Source: Candidatus Daviesbacteria bacterium (lineage in GTDB: Bacteria; Patescibacteria; Microgenomatia; Daviesbacterales; UBA10151). From it: a stretch of 64,000 bases of DNA. The notes below the pieces were generated by a model. It saw only the letters and a program-made list of their open reading frames with translations, had not been told where the DNA came from and did no database searches. The DNA lies in assembly GCA_028687915.1 (NCBI GenBank), contig JAQTZF010000001.1:806001-870000 (forward strand), in the 5' to 3' direction. Shown one piece after another: positions 50,509 through 57,747 of this stretch. The stretch's first letter is position 1. Each line of letters begins with the position of its first letter. The translations under genes and the position numbers were made by a program.

Positions 50509-51200
50509 TAGTGTTGCGGTGGCATCTCCAGTCTATCATTTGGTCCACATCGTGGGTTTTGTGAAATAGTTGCAACCGGATTACCACTACAATAAACCAT
50601 ACCATTAAATGTCTGAGCATTAGCTACAATATAATAACGTTGGTTATCATTTGGATATGCCCATGTACCTGTAGCAGTACAAGTACTAGCCCCAGCACAG
50701 TCATTATTAACACCTATTAAAGTCCAGGAGTTTGGATCTTTTAAATCTTTAGCTTGATTGGCTACATATACCCATGCTTTTCGCAGATTTACTCCTGTTG
50801 CAGTTGTAGTATATGTATTACCAGATACCGATAATGAAGCAGAAAGACCCGGAGCTGGAGTAGAGGTTGGAACTGATGTAGTAGTAGGAGTTGGGCTAGC
50901 TGAAGGAGTTGGTGCTTGAGTTCCAGTTGGATTCCCGCCCGAGCCAGGAGCTCCATAAGGACCATATGGGGAATGAAAAGTTATATTTACCTTAGGATCA
51001 GTGGTTTTACATCCACTTGCAATGCAATCAAATACCCCAGATCCACTAATTTCTATTGTTTCTCCTGCTGCTTTTGGTTTAAAAAGTTGTGTTTGTTGAA
51101 CTAAATAAACTCCAATCGGAATTGATAAGGCAATAAGACCTAAAATAATAGCAGAAGTAATATTTTTTTTCGTCAGAAGATAATTTAATGAGTCATTCAT
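50508..51200 (-). CDS. Membrane-anchored surface protein with Thr/Pro linker
   Basis: 230 residues. Membrane helix at ~15-35, then 'QLFKPKAAGETIEISGSGV', a Pro/Thr/Ser-rich linker (~95-125) and a C-terminal beta domain with Cys pairs ('NNDCAGASTCTATGTW', 'YCSGNPVATISQNPRCG'). The anchor is shared with the 47704 protein. It is the first gene of the leftward surface cluster ending with xerD. A TATTAT lies two bases before the ATG, too close for a -10 box. Confidence 0.75.
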   Translation of the reverse strand: MNDSLNYLLTKKNITSAIILGLIALSIPIGVYLVQQTQLFKPKAAGETIEISGSGVFDCIASGCKTTDPKVNITFHSPYGPYGAPGSGGNPTGTQAPTPSASPTPTTTSVPTSTPAPGLSASLSVSGNTYTTTATGVNLRKAWVYVANQAKDLKDPNSWTLIGVNNDCAGASTCTATGTWAYPNDNQRYYIVANAQTFNGMVYCSGNPVATISQNPRCGPNDRLEMPPQH

Positions 51201-51245
51201 CTATAATAGGGCATTAAGATCTAGATTAGAGTAAAAGGGCAAGTA

Positions 51246-51383
51246 ATGTCAAGCACAGGCAGTGAATCAACAGGTAAGGGAATCGGCAGATCAGCAAGAT
51301 CAGTGTATCAGAGAAGACTTTATATTGTGCGACAACGATTATATTCAGATAGATCAGATAGAACCGGAAAGATACCAGTTTAA
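51246..51383 (+). CDS. Small Arg-rich protein, tentative
   Basis: 45 residues, MSSTGSE... then 'GRSARSVYQRRLYIVRQRL' and an end 'TGKIPV', too short for standard ORF cut-offs. AAAAGGG lies 6 bases before the ATG and a perfect TATAAT (51202-51207) lies ~40 bases upstream. The composition (Arg/Ser/Tyr, no low-complexity runs) looks protein-like. It is divergent from the surface-protein cluster. Function unknown; it may be a nucleic-acid-binding protein. Tentative because it is supported only by signals and composition. Confidence 0.42.
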   Translation: MSSTGSESTGKGIGRSARSVYQRRLYIVRQRLYSDRSDRTGKIPV

Positions 51384-51445
51384 ACTAAAGAATATCTATT
51401 TAAAATCATAAAGATCAAAAAGATACACACTAAACATATATAAAA

Positions 51446-51515
51446 TGTCATTCTGAGCATAAGCGAAGAATCAATACTTATGAGATCCTTCGTCATTTTA
51501 TTCCTCAGGATGACA
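51446..51515. repeat. Palindromic element beside GIY-YIG gene (left)
   Basis: TGTCATTCTGAG at 51446-51457 pairs with CTCAGGATGACA at 51504-51515 (one mismatch), and inner GAAGAATC pairs with GATCCTTC (one mismatch). This looks like a REP-type mobile palindrome. A related half-element lies in inverted orientation on the other side of the GIY-YIG gene. Confidence 0.7.
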
Positions 51516-51536
51516 AGAACGTATTTATTAGAACAT

Positions 51537-51812
51537 TCAACAAAGATCATCCCAGTTAGGGTTTTTAGATTCAATAAGCTTTATTTTCTTAATTCTTAGC
51601 CATCCTTTAATGCGTTTTTCAGCAGAAATTGCATCATTAACATCTGTAAATTCCTCATAATAAACAAGCTTATTTAAGTTGTATTTATGGGTAAAACTAG
51701 GAATTAGTTTTATTTTATGTTCATGAATTCTTCTTTGAATATTATTAGTAACTCCCGTATATAAAACATTATTTGATTTGTTAGTTAGTATATAAACGAA
51801 AAAACTTCTCAT
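51537..51812 (-). CDS. GIY-YIG nuclease domain protein
   Basis: 91 residues. 'FVYILTNKSNNVLYTGVTNNIQRRIHEH' (in parts: 'VYILTNKS', 'LYTGVTNNIQRRIHEHK') is the GIY-YIG fold with VYI and YTG in place of GIY and YIG, the catalytic Arg in 'RRIHEHK', and a downstream Glu in 'EKRIKGW'. Members of this small family (YhbQ-like) occur widely and are often accompanied by palindromic repeats, as here. It may be part of a repeat-associated mobile unit. No metal-binding role beyond the fold can be read. Confidence 0.88.
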   Translation of the reverse strand: MRSFFVYILTNKSNNVLYTGVTNNIQRRIHEHKIKLIPSFTHKYNLNKLVYYEEFTDVNDAISAEKRIKGWLRIKKIKLIESKNPNWDDLC

Positions 51813-51841
51813 AAATTTATACTCTCAAACATAAACTACCA

Positions 51842-51873
51842 GTCAAGAGATGTTTCGCTTTGCTCAACATGAC
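51842..51873. repeat. Palindromic element beside GIY-YIG gene (right, inverted)
   Basis: On the minus strand it reads GTCATGTTGAGC, AAAGCGAAACATC, CTTGAC, clearly similar to the left element (GTCATTCTGAGC, ATAAGCGAAGAATC) but inverted relative to it. It stops exactly where the candidate RNA begins. Confidence 0.6.
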
Positions 51874-51979
51874 GCTTTAAGGCTCCGTAGCCATGAGGCG
51901 CTACAATGGCCCTAAACCGGCTGGAAAGCAGGGCAGTGCTATGGTAAGCTATCCATAGTTTAGGCTGTCCTAAAGCCCC
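51874..51979 (-). ncRNA. Candidate structured RNA of about 105 nt, unknown class
   Basis: The segment is visibly more GC-rich than its surroundings. Read on the minus strand from GGGGC at 51979, the ends pair (GCTTTA with TAAAGC) and enclose several hairpins: TTTAGG/CCTAAA with loop ACAG, CTATGG/CCATAG, GCCCT/AGGGC, GTAGC/GCTAC and GGCT/AGCC. A TATAAT stands six bases upstream of the GGGGC start with a TTGAGT -35 at 16 bases. I tried SRP, RNase P, tmRNA and 6S motifs and none fits. No T-rich terminator is seen. Confidence 0.4.
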
Positions 51980-51985
51980 AAGCTA

Positions 51986-52013
51986 ATTATATAGAAAAAC
52001 AATAAAAACTCAA
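51986..52013 (-). promoter_or_regulatory. Promoter of the candidate structured RNA
   Basis: Minus strand: TTGAGT (52008-52013), 16-base spacer, TATAAT (51986-51991), start at the G of GGGGC six bases on. Good fit to a housekeeping sigma-factor promoter. Confidence 0.5.
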
Positions 52014-52655
52014 AAACAGATAAGAAAATTATTGAAGAAAAGTAGCAAAATATGGCACAAATAAATACTACTTAAAAACCAATAAAAATTGATTCAGGTA
52101 CAAATTTATATATTTTTACCTCTCCTCCGGCTAGCCTCCACGACGTCGTATAAGATACATTGTGCGACGTCGTAATTGGGAAGTAAACTTACTCACTACA
52201 TTCAGAGTAGAGCTAAGGCTAAATTAGGAGTAGTTTGTGGCTTCTATTCTTCTTATTTAGCCTCATTTTATGTATCTAAAGCAACCCCTGCCTCTCCTCC
52301 GTACTAGTAACTACTTATCTTTTCACGCGTGAAAATAGATGTTAGCAGTCTTACAGTTACTGTAGTAAGTTTAGCTTCAAAAAGAGAGTACTCCACTCCT
52401 GAATATATTTGCTAAAAAATGTATATTTATTGAGGCTAAATTGAAGCTACAGAAAAAGTCCAGAGAACACTATACCCTATAGTTTAGCCACAAAGTTATC
52501 CACAACTGTCCTCTATCTGTATCAGACTATATCAAATATACTATCCTATAGTTTTTTATATTCACGAAATCTTATTTTTGATCAAAGGTATCAAACTATA
52601 TCATTTGAAGCTAAAAATACCACTTCCCCTCTTCTCCACCTTCTTGCTCTGAATT
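52014..52655. other. Gene-poor region rich in short repeats, with a DnaA box
   Basis: No convincing ORF. It contains a perfect DnaA box TTATCCACA (52496-52504); CCTCTCCTCCG twice (52119, 52291); the ten-base CGACGTCGTA twice, 24 bases apart (52141, 52165); TTTTCACGCGTGAAAA, a perfect palindrome (52320-52335); four GGCTAAA/TTTAGCC motifs (52217, 52256, 52434, 52483); and ACTATA(CC)CTATAGT-like palindromes (52469-52483 and 52540-52552). A/T-rich tracts are adjacent. Could be a replication origin or a control region; one DnaA box is not enough to decide. Confidence 0.5.
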
Positions 52656-53495
52656 TTATCCTGTCCAGGAAGTTGTTAAAACTGCAATTAAGAATACCCC
52701 CAAACCCCAGCCCAAAAATTGCCAAACGTCTACTCTATTCAACCTGTCTTTTAGGGTGTGTGTAGCAATACCAAGAGTCACATAAAGTCCGGTTGAAATT
52801 ATGAGTGATGACATAGGTTTAGCAATTGGCCAAAATGATAAAGAGAGCGCCATCTCCCCCACAATTAAAGCTAAAATTGCAGACCATACTAAAATAAAGC
52901 TGTTTAAGCCTTCCATATCCAAAGACCAAATTACCTGTAAAATCAATGGAAAACTTATTAAAAATACTGCTACCCCATTCCAGATAAAAAATAAGTTTAG
53001 AGAAAAGACTACATTAAACAACATATAAGCAGTTATTAATGTCAGAACAAATACAGTAGTAGATGCTACACGATATAAAGGTATAGTTCTAATAGATGCA
53101 ACATTAAATACATTTTGAGAAAGCAACAAAGTATAGAATACCAATCCAAAGGCAATAGCTACAGGAAATCTGGTTAGCCATCTTACTGGTAACAAAAAAT
53201 AATAGCTTGCAACAGCCAGAGTGAATGCAGTTGGTAAGATCATCAATACTATTGCTTTAAGACTGTTTAGACCCTCCCACAGAGCCCAAATAGATAAAGC
53301 AAATGCTAAAAGTGCCAGCCCTGCAATAAAGCGGTAAGTTAGATAAAATGGAACTAATTGTGTGGACAATAATCCAAAAGATAAAACAATAGAAACAATA
53401 ATTATCTTATGGCGTTTACCCAAAGATAATCTTTCATGGCTTAAAGCAATAAAAACCTTAATTATGTAATCACTTACTCTAAAAATAAAATTCAT
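52656..53495 (-). CDS. Polytopic membrane protein, uncharacterised
   Basis: 279 residues from ATG 53495, which overlaps the ruvC stop as ATGA; an upstream in-frame ATG at 53522 is less likely. About eight hydrophobic segments, with 'PTAFTLAVASYYFLLPVRWLTRFP' (pieces) in the middle and 'FWPIAKPMSSLIISTG' later. No catalytic motif. Proteins of this size and topology follow ruvC in related genomes, but I can only call it an integral membrane protein. Confidence 0.75.
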   Translation of the reverse strand: MNFIFRVSDYIIKVFIALSHERLSLGKRHKIIIVSIVLSFGLLSTQLVPFYLTYRFIAGLALLAFALSIWALWEGLNSLKAIVLMILPTAFTLAVASYYFLLPVRWLTRFPVAIAFGLVFYTLLLSQNVFNVASIRTIPLYRVASTTVFVLTLITAYMLFNVVFSLNLFFIWNGVAVFLISFPLILQVIWSLDMEGLNSFILVWSAILALIVGEMALSLSFWPIAKPMSSLIISTGLYVTLGIATHTLKDRLNRVDVWQFLGWGLGVFLIAVLTTSWTG

Positions 53496-54043
53496 TTCGC
53501 GACTAATTTTAGAACATGACAAATAGCAATAGCAAGTGCATCAACCGCATCATCAGAAAATTTCTTATCTCTTCTTGCTACACCGGACATTGGTTTTAAA
53601 AGTTCACGGGTTTTATTACCATTTTTTCCCAAAAACTTTCTTACCCCTTCATGAACTTCTTTTTTATCTGCCCTTCCCCCGCCTGCTACCATCAATTTTA
53701 CCTGTGGACCTGTATATTCATGAATAGGAATACTCCTCATCCCGGCAGAAAGCATTATGACTCCCCTGGCCTGACCTACTGAAATAGCAGTTCTGGTATT
53801 CGCCCCAAAAAATAACATCTCAATTACTATCATATCAGGCTTAAACTTATCTACAATCTTTTCTAACTCATGATGTAAAACAACTAATCTTTTTTCCATC
53901 ACCTGATCTTTTTCTGTAGTGATAAAACCATAATCAACCAATTCCAGATCATAGTTAAATTCCCGTTCCAAAATATCATCAGGAATTTTTATTAAACCAT
54001 AACCAGTCGTCGCTGTTCCGGGATCAATGCCAAGTATTATCAT
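53492..54043 (-). CDS. ruvC: Crossover junction endodeoxyribonuclease RuvC
   Basis: 183 residues. RNase H-like fold with catalytic acids D7 ('GIDPG'), E75 ('VIEMLFFG') and the Asp pair in 'SDDAVDALAIA' (165/168). It resolves Holliday junctions with RuvA and RuvB, which are not in the window. It is preceded by yebC, a common arrangement, and followed by a coupled membrane-protein gene. Confidence 0.95.
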   Translation of the reverse strand: MIILGIDPGTATTGYGLIKIPDDILEREFNYDLELVDYGFITTEKDQVMEKRLVVLHHELEKIVDKFKPDMIVIEMLFFGANTRTAISVGQARGVIMLSAGMRSIPIHEYTGPQVKLMVAGGGRADKKEVHEGVRKFLGKNGNKTRELLKPMSGVARRDKKFSDDAVDALAIAICHVLKLVAK

Positions 54044-54056
54044 AGATGTTAAATCA

Positions 54057-54800
54057 CTATATCAGAATATCAAAGTTTGCGTAGACTTTATGAATATCTT
54101 CATGTTCTTCTAATTTCTCTGTAAAATTCATTACCCTTTCCGCTAAACCTTCATCTTTAATTTCCACAACTATATTTGGTTTGTAGATTACTTCAGCCTC
54201 TTCTACTTCATATCCAGCCTGAGTAATTTTTGTACTCATAGTATTTAACTCTGGGCTATCTACATATACTAAATACATCTTATTGCCCTCATCTTCAAAA
54301 TCTTCAATATCATTTGCTCCAAGATCTATTAACTCTAAAGTTTCCTCATCAATACTCTGACCTTTGCTTTTTACTTTTATCTCCCCTGTCTTATCAAACA
54401 TATATGCAGTAGAACCAGGTACTCCTAGAACTCCCCCATTCTTATCAAAAAAATGTTTAATTTCCTGATTAGTTCTTAATCTATTATCAGTAACTCCCTG
54501 GATATAAAAAGCTACTTTGCCAGGCCCAAATCCCTCATATGTAACTTCTTCCAGTGTTTGTCCTGGTAACTTTCCTAAACCACGGTCTATAGCCCTTTGA
54601 ACATTCTCTTTTGGCATATTAACTTTCTTGGCAGCATCAAGCTCCATTCTTAATCTGGGATTAAAATTTGGATCACCGGAATTTCCCAATCTGGCTGCAA
54701 TAGAGATAGCATTAGCTGTTTTGGTGAAAGTTGCGGAACGTTTTACATCGGCTGCACCTTTTGCACGCTTAATAGTTGACCACTTAGAATGTCCTGACAT
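54057..54800 (-). CDS. yebC: YebC/PmpR family protein
   Basis: 247 residues from ATG 54800 ('MSGHSKWSTIKRAKGAAD'), which is where the family starts and which is preceded by a promoter at the leaderless distance; the frame runs further upstream but without conservation. 'GHSKWSTIKRAK', 'RAIDRGLGK' and 'EVTYEGFGPGKVAF' are signature stretches. YebC proteins act on ribosomes stalled at proline runs or as transcription regulators. Located 13 bases upstream of ruvC in one operon. Confidence 0.95.
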   Translation of the reverse strand: MSGHSKWSTIKRAKGAADVKRSATFTKTANAISIAARLGNSGDPNFNPRLRMELDAAKKVNMPKENVQRAIDRGLGKLPGQTLEEVTYEGFGPGKVAFYIQGVTDNRLRTNQEIKHFFDKNGGVLGVPGSTAYMFDKTGEIKVKSKGQSIDEETLELIDLGANDIEDFEDEGNKMYLVYVDSPELNTMSTKITQAGYEVEEAEVIYKPNIVVEIKDEGLAERVMNFTEKLEEHEDIHKVYANFDILI

Positions 54801-54808
54801 ACGTTTAG

Positions 54809-54860
54809 ATATTACTTGAATACTTCGGGATTGACAAGGTGCTTGAAAACCCGATATACT
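54809..54860. promoter_or_regulatory. Divergent yebC/TPR promoters with overlapping -35 boxes
   Basis: Leftward: TTGTCA (read from 54837 to 54832), 17-base spacer, TAATAT (54814-54809), 8 bases, yebC ATG. Rightward: TTGACA (54831-54836), 18-base spacer, TATACT (54855-54860), 9 bases, ATG 54870. The -35 hexamers share five base pairs, so two polymerases cannot bind together. Confidence 0.65.
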
Positions 54861-54869
54861 CCTTTCTTG

Positions 54870-55610
54870 ATGACTGTCGACTCCAACAAATCTCTGCACC
54901 AACTAGCTATTAACGCTGCATTAAGTTCAAATTGGTTACAAGCCATTGATTTTAATTTAGAAATTTTGGCAGAAGAACCAAAAAGTGTTGAGGCTCTAAA
55001 CAGGCTCGGAAGAGCTTACTTTGAGCTAGGTAAATTACCAGAATCCAAAGAATCTTTTGATAAGTCATTAGCTTTTGACCCTTATAATCAAATCGCTGCT
55101 AAATTTATTAAAAGAATTGAAACTTGTAAAAAGAAAAATCCTAAAGCAAAAAGCAATAATGGAACCAACCATAATTGTGCTCAGGTTGATAGCGATTTAT
55201 TTATTGAAGAACCAGGAAAAACAAAGTTAGTATCCTTACTCAAGGTAGCTGAACCACAAAAACTATCTCTTCTATCACCTGGTGCACTCGTTAGTTTAAT
55301 TATCAAAAATAAAGTCATTGCAATAACTGATCAGGATGAAGAATATTTAGGAGTATTACCTGATGATTTATCAAGATTGTTAGTTAGGCTTATTAATGGC
55401 GGAAATAAATATCAGGCCATTATTAAAACAGCCAAAATCAATGGGTTATCAATTTTAATAAGAGAAACATATCGCTCATCCAGATTTAAAAACCAACCAT
55501 CATTCTTAGACAACTTAAATATGGCACAAACTTATTCATCTGATAATATCGTAATCATTGATGATGAAGAAGATCCAGGCACTGAAAGTGATGAAGAAGA
55601 AAGAAGCTAA
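54870..55610 (+). CDS. TPR protein with C-terminal domain of unknown function
   Basis: 246 residues from ATG 54870, selected because the -10 box ends 9 bases upstream; an earlier in-frame ATG at 54816 would lie in the promoter. Two or three TPR units at ~5-80 ('WLQAIDFNLEILAEEP', 'AYFELGKLPESKESFDKSLAFDP') are followed by a Lys-rich linker and a compact domain ('EYLGVLPDDLSRLLVRLINGG') that recalls HIRAN-type folds, though weakly. An acidic tail ('DDEEDPGTESDEEE') ends it. It abuts the convergent gene at 55615. Confidence 0.78.
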   Translation: MTVDSNKSLHQLAINAALSSNWLQAIDFNLEILAEEPKSVEALNRLGRAYFELGKLPESKESFDKSLAFDPYNQIAAKFIKRIETCKKKNPKAKSNNGTNHNCAQVDSDLFIEEPGKTKLVSLLKVAEPQKLSLLSPGALVSLIIKNKVIAITDQDEEYLGVLPDDLSRLLVRLINGGNKYQAIIKTAKINGLSILIRETYRSSRFKNQPSFLDNLNMAQTYSSDNIVIIDDEEDPGTESDEEERS

Positions 55611-55614
55611 TACT

Positions 55615-56379
55615 TTAACTTAATAAATCTTTTATATCATCCACTCCCACAATAAAATGTCCACCTTCTTTATCCAATAAATGTTGTGGTAAAGATCTTT
55701 TTTGGTAATTTTTAATTATTTGTTCGCTTGAATAAGATTGAGGAATAGCTAATAAGTTTGTTTGCTTAACCTGATTATCTATTTTAGATTTAATTTCTTG
55801 TGCCTTATTATTATCACCAGCAATCACAACTACTCTAATTAAAGCTTTAAAAATTGGCTGTAACCCATTTTTTTCACATTTAGGCTGAATCACCAGCTGC
55901 CACCATAATTCCTCCTGATCAGATAAGGCAAGTGGTATATTAGCTAAATCTATAATAGGAGCATCAGATTTTTGATAAGCAATTGGTTTGTCTGATTTGT
56001 GAAAATCCTTTGAACTAACCTCCCATGCCAAGATACCAGCTTGTAAGTGGTTGCTATATTTTAAACTATAATCTTCCAGCTCCACTAAATTTAGGATATC
56101 AGCAAATTGTTTTAAAATAATAACAGGTCCATATATAACTAAAGCTTGTTTAGACCCTCTGTACAACCTTTCTAAAGAAACAATCAGCCTTTTTTGATCA
56201 ATAATATGATCTATCTTCATTAATAATTCATCAGTCAAGCCTGCTTCATTTTTAATTAGATATAAAGAATAATGTGTGTCTGTATGAACTGGCGCTTCTG
56301 TGTAATCACGCATTGAACGAAATGCTAAAAATAGTGAAATAAAAATAACAATGAAAAACAATAATACCCAAATGATCAT
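55615..56379 (-). CDS. Membrane-anchored protein of unknown function
   Basis: 254 residues from ATG 56379; a GTG seven codons upstream is an alternative start. An N-terminal membrane helix ('IIWVLLFFIVIFISLFLAF') and a soluble ~220-residue mixed domain with no obvious motif ('LRVVVIAGDN'-like strands). The 3' end faces the TPR gene with 4 bases between. Probably read with the LytR_C gene just upstream (18 bases away). Confidence 0.7.
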   Translation of the reverse strand: MIIWVLLFFIVIFISLFLAFRSMRDYTEAPVHTDTHYSLYLIKNEAGLTDELLMKIDHIIDQKRLIVSLERLYRGSKQALVIYGPVIILKQFADILNLVELEDYSLKYSNHLQAGILAWEVSSKDFHKSDKPIAYQKSDAPIIDLANIPLALSDQEELWWQLVIQPKCEKNGLQPIFKALIRVVVIAGDNNKAQEIKSKIDNQVKQTNLLAIPQSYSSEQIIKNYQKRSLPQHLLDKEGGHFIVGVDDIKDLLS

Positions 56380-56418
56380 AATTACCCACAATGATACCAC
56401 AGAGAATGATTCTTAGAA

Positions 56419-57570
56419 TTATTTTTGATATTTTAAGAAGGTATCTTCACCTAAAATAATTGTAATATCAGCCCTTGTCGTATCCAAACTTACATTATCC
56501 AAAACACAATCCCCACCCTTTCCCAGACCTGGTAATGGAATGTTTTGCCAAAAGCTTACCAGCTTTTTCTGTGGACAGGATAAATTTAATTTTTCAGTTA
56601 AATATTTTGTTGTGTAACTATGTTTAGCTAAAATTATACTTTTATCAACTTTTTCAGGAGCATTAGCAGTAAAGATAACCCGAGCTCCCATATTTGTTAA
56701 TAGTTTAGCAGCCTGTTCTGCTAAACCAGGTACCTCTGTAGCATTAAATATTCCAATAGTTTGACCATCCTTTTTAATTTGACCGGTTTCGAAATGCCCT
56801 TCTTCAAAGCGGTCTATTTTGATTTCATCTAAAGCGATTACCCTACTACCATCCGGCAGAAGCAGCCATTCTGTTAAATCTGATTTTTCCAAATCAATAC
56901 TACTTATTTTATCTTCACGCACCTCTTTAATTGCCCACCATATCTTAAAGAACTCAATTAAATTTAAATCAGTTTTAGCACTCGCTAAAATATCCACTCC
57001 TGGTAATAAACTCCCTCTCTCTTTTTGTAATAAATCTGATAACTTGCCATCACCATTATTAAATATTAAATAACCATCTGCCAAAATATCAAAGGAGCGG
57101 TTAATTGAATCCCTGAGTAGCTGAGGACCCATGGGGATGCTTTCTGACTGGCCAAGATCATAAATACTTCTCATTGGCCATCTGCCAAAATCATAAGGAA
57201 CATTCAAATGAATATCTTCAGGAAATTTAATAACAGTTAACTCTTTCCCTTCCGGCTGATAAGATAATAAATAAGAATCTTTCATCTTTACAACTAAATT
57301 AAATTGGCTTTGTCCATCCCAGGAATAAAGTTTTGGTTGATTGTTTTTAGTAATAGTTGTATTTAGCCCTCCCAAAAAGCCAAAAAGCTTACCTACTAAA
57401 ATAAGAGCTATTAAGAAAAACAAAGCAGTGATGCCTAAGGTGATTTGATTGTTGCTGCGTGCAACTTTAAGTTTTTTCTTTTTCGGGGTTGATTGAAGCC
57501 GGATTGATGCTTTCCGTTCGTATTTTTTCCAATTTAACTTAACGCTAGTTCTTCGGGCAGTTCTAGACAT
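56419..57570 (-). CDS. LytR_C-domain membrane protein
   Basis: 383 residues. A Lys/Arg-rich cytoplasmic start, a membrane helix at ~45-68 ('ITLGITALFFLIALILVGKL'), and a C-terminal LytR_C domain (~270-383) with 'IGIFNATEVPGLAEQAAKLL' followed by 'MGARVIFTANAP'. LytR_C domains accompany cell-envelope LCP proteins and may bind peptidoglycan. The middle third resembles a degenerate LCP region but lacks the catalytic Arg/Asp block. It follows the small gene at 57583. Confidence 0.85.
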   Translation of the reverse strand: MSRTARRTSVKLNWKKYERKASIRLQSTPKKKKLKVARSNNQITLGITALFFLIALILVGKLFGFLGGLNTTITKNNQPKLYSWDGQSQFNLVVKMKDSYLLSYQPEGKELTVIKFPEDIHLNVPYDFGRWPMRSIYDLGQSESIPMGPQLLRDSINRSFDILADGYLIFNNGDGKLSDLLQKERGSLLPGVDILASAKTDLNLIEFFKIWWAIKEVREDKISSIDLEKSDLTEWLLLPDGSRVIALDEIKIDRFEEGHFETGQIKKDGQTIGIFNATEVPGLAEQAAKLLTNMGARVIFTANAPEKVDKSIILAKHSYTTKYLTEKLNLSCPQKKLVSFWQNIPLPGLGKGGDCVLDNVSLDTTRADITIILGEDTFLKYQK

Positions 57571-57582
57571 AAAAAAACAATA

Positions 57583-57714
57583 TTACCTTTCTTTCTTTTC
57601 TTTGCTAATTACTTCTGGCGGAGTAAAAACGGGAGCGAATCCCGAATATCCTTCTGAAGCACTTTTCTTTTTCTTCTTTTTTTCGCCTTTATAAAAGCTA
57701 CCAAATGATCCCAT
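57583..57714 (-). CDS. Conserved-looking 43-residue Lys-rich protein
   Basis: Too short for ordinary ORF detection. MGSFGSFYKGE, six Lys, then 'SASEGYSGFAPVFTPPEV' and a basic end. An almost perfect Shine-Dalgarno AAAGGAGGTG lies 6 bases before the ATG, and the frame is clean. A TCCTCC/GGAGGA hairpin stands immediately upstream. It is followed, 12 bases on, by the LytR_C gene, so it may be an envelope-associated or nucleic-acid-associated peptide. The 'FAPVFTPPEV' segment looks structured rather than random. Confidence 0.65.
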   Translation of the reverse strand: MGSFGSFYKGEKKKKKKSASEGYSGFAPVFTPPEVISKEKKER

Positions 57715-57732
57715 TTATAACACCTCCTTTAG

Positions 57733-57747
57733 TCCTCCGTTGGAGGA
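57733..57747 (-). promoter_or_regulatory. Hairpin with SD-like and anti-SD-like arms
   Basis: TCCTCC, AAC, GGAGGA on the minus strand, immediately after the 57748 stop codon and 15 bases before the Shine-Dalgarno of the 57583 gene. TCCTCC could pair either with GGAGGA of the hairpin or with the true GGAGG, a possible translation switch. Confidence 0.45.

Noticed and set aside
51380..51574. Open frame of 64 codons on the minus strand
   Set aside because: It overlaps the palindromic element and the end of the GIY-YIG gene, and reads like translated repeat.
51870..51980. SRP RNA, RNase P RNA, tmRNA or 6S RNA at the structured island
   Set aside because: The characteristic SRP loop (GGAAGNAGCAG-type), RNase P core (GAGGAAAGTCC-type) and tmRNA ends are not present on either strand; kept only as an unknown RNA candidate.
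52490..52510. Calling oriC outright from the DnaA box
   Set aside because: Only one perfect box is seen and no dnaA or dnaN is nearby; skew and coverage data would be needed.
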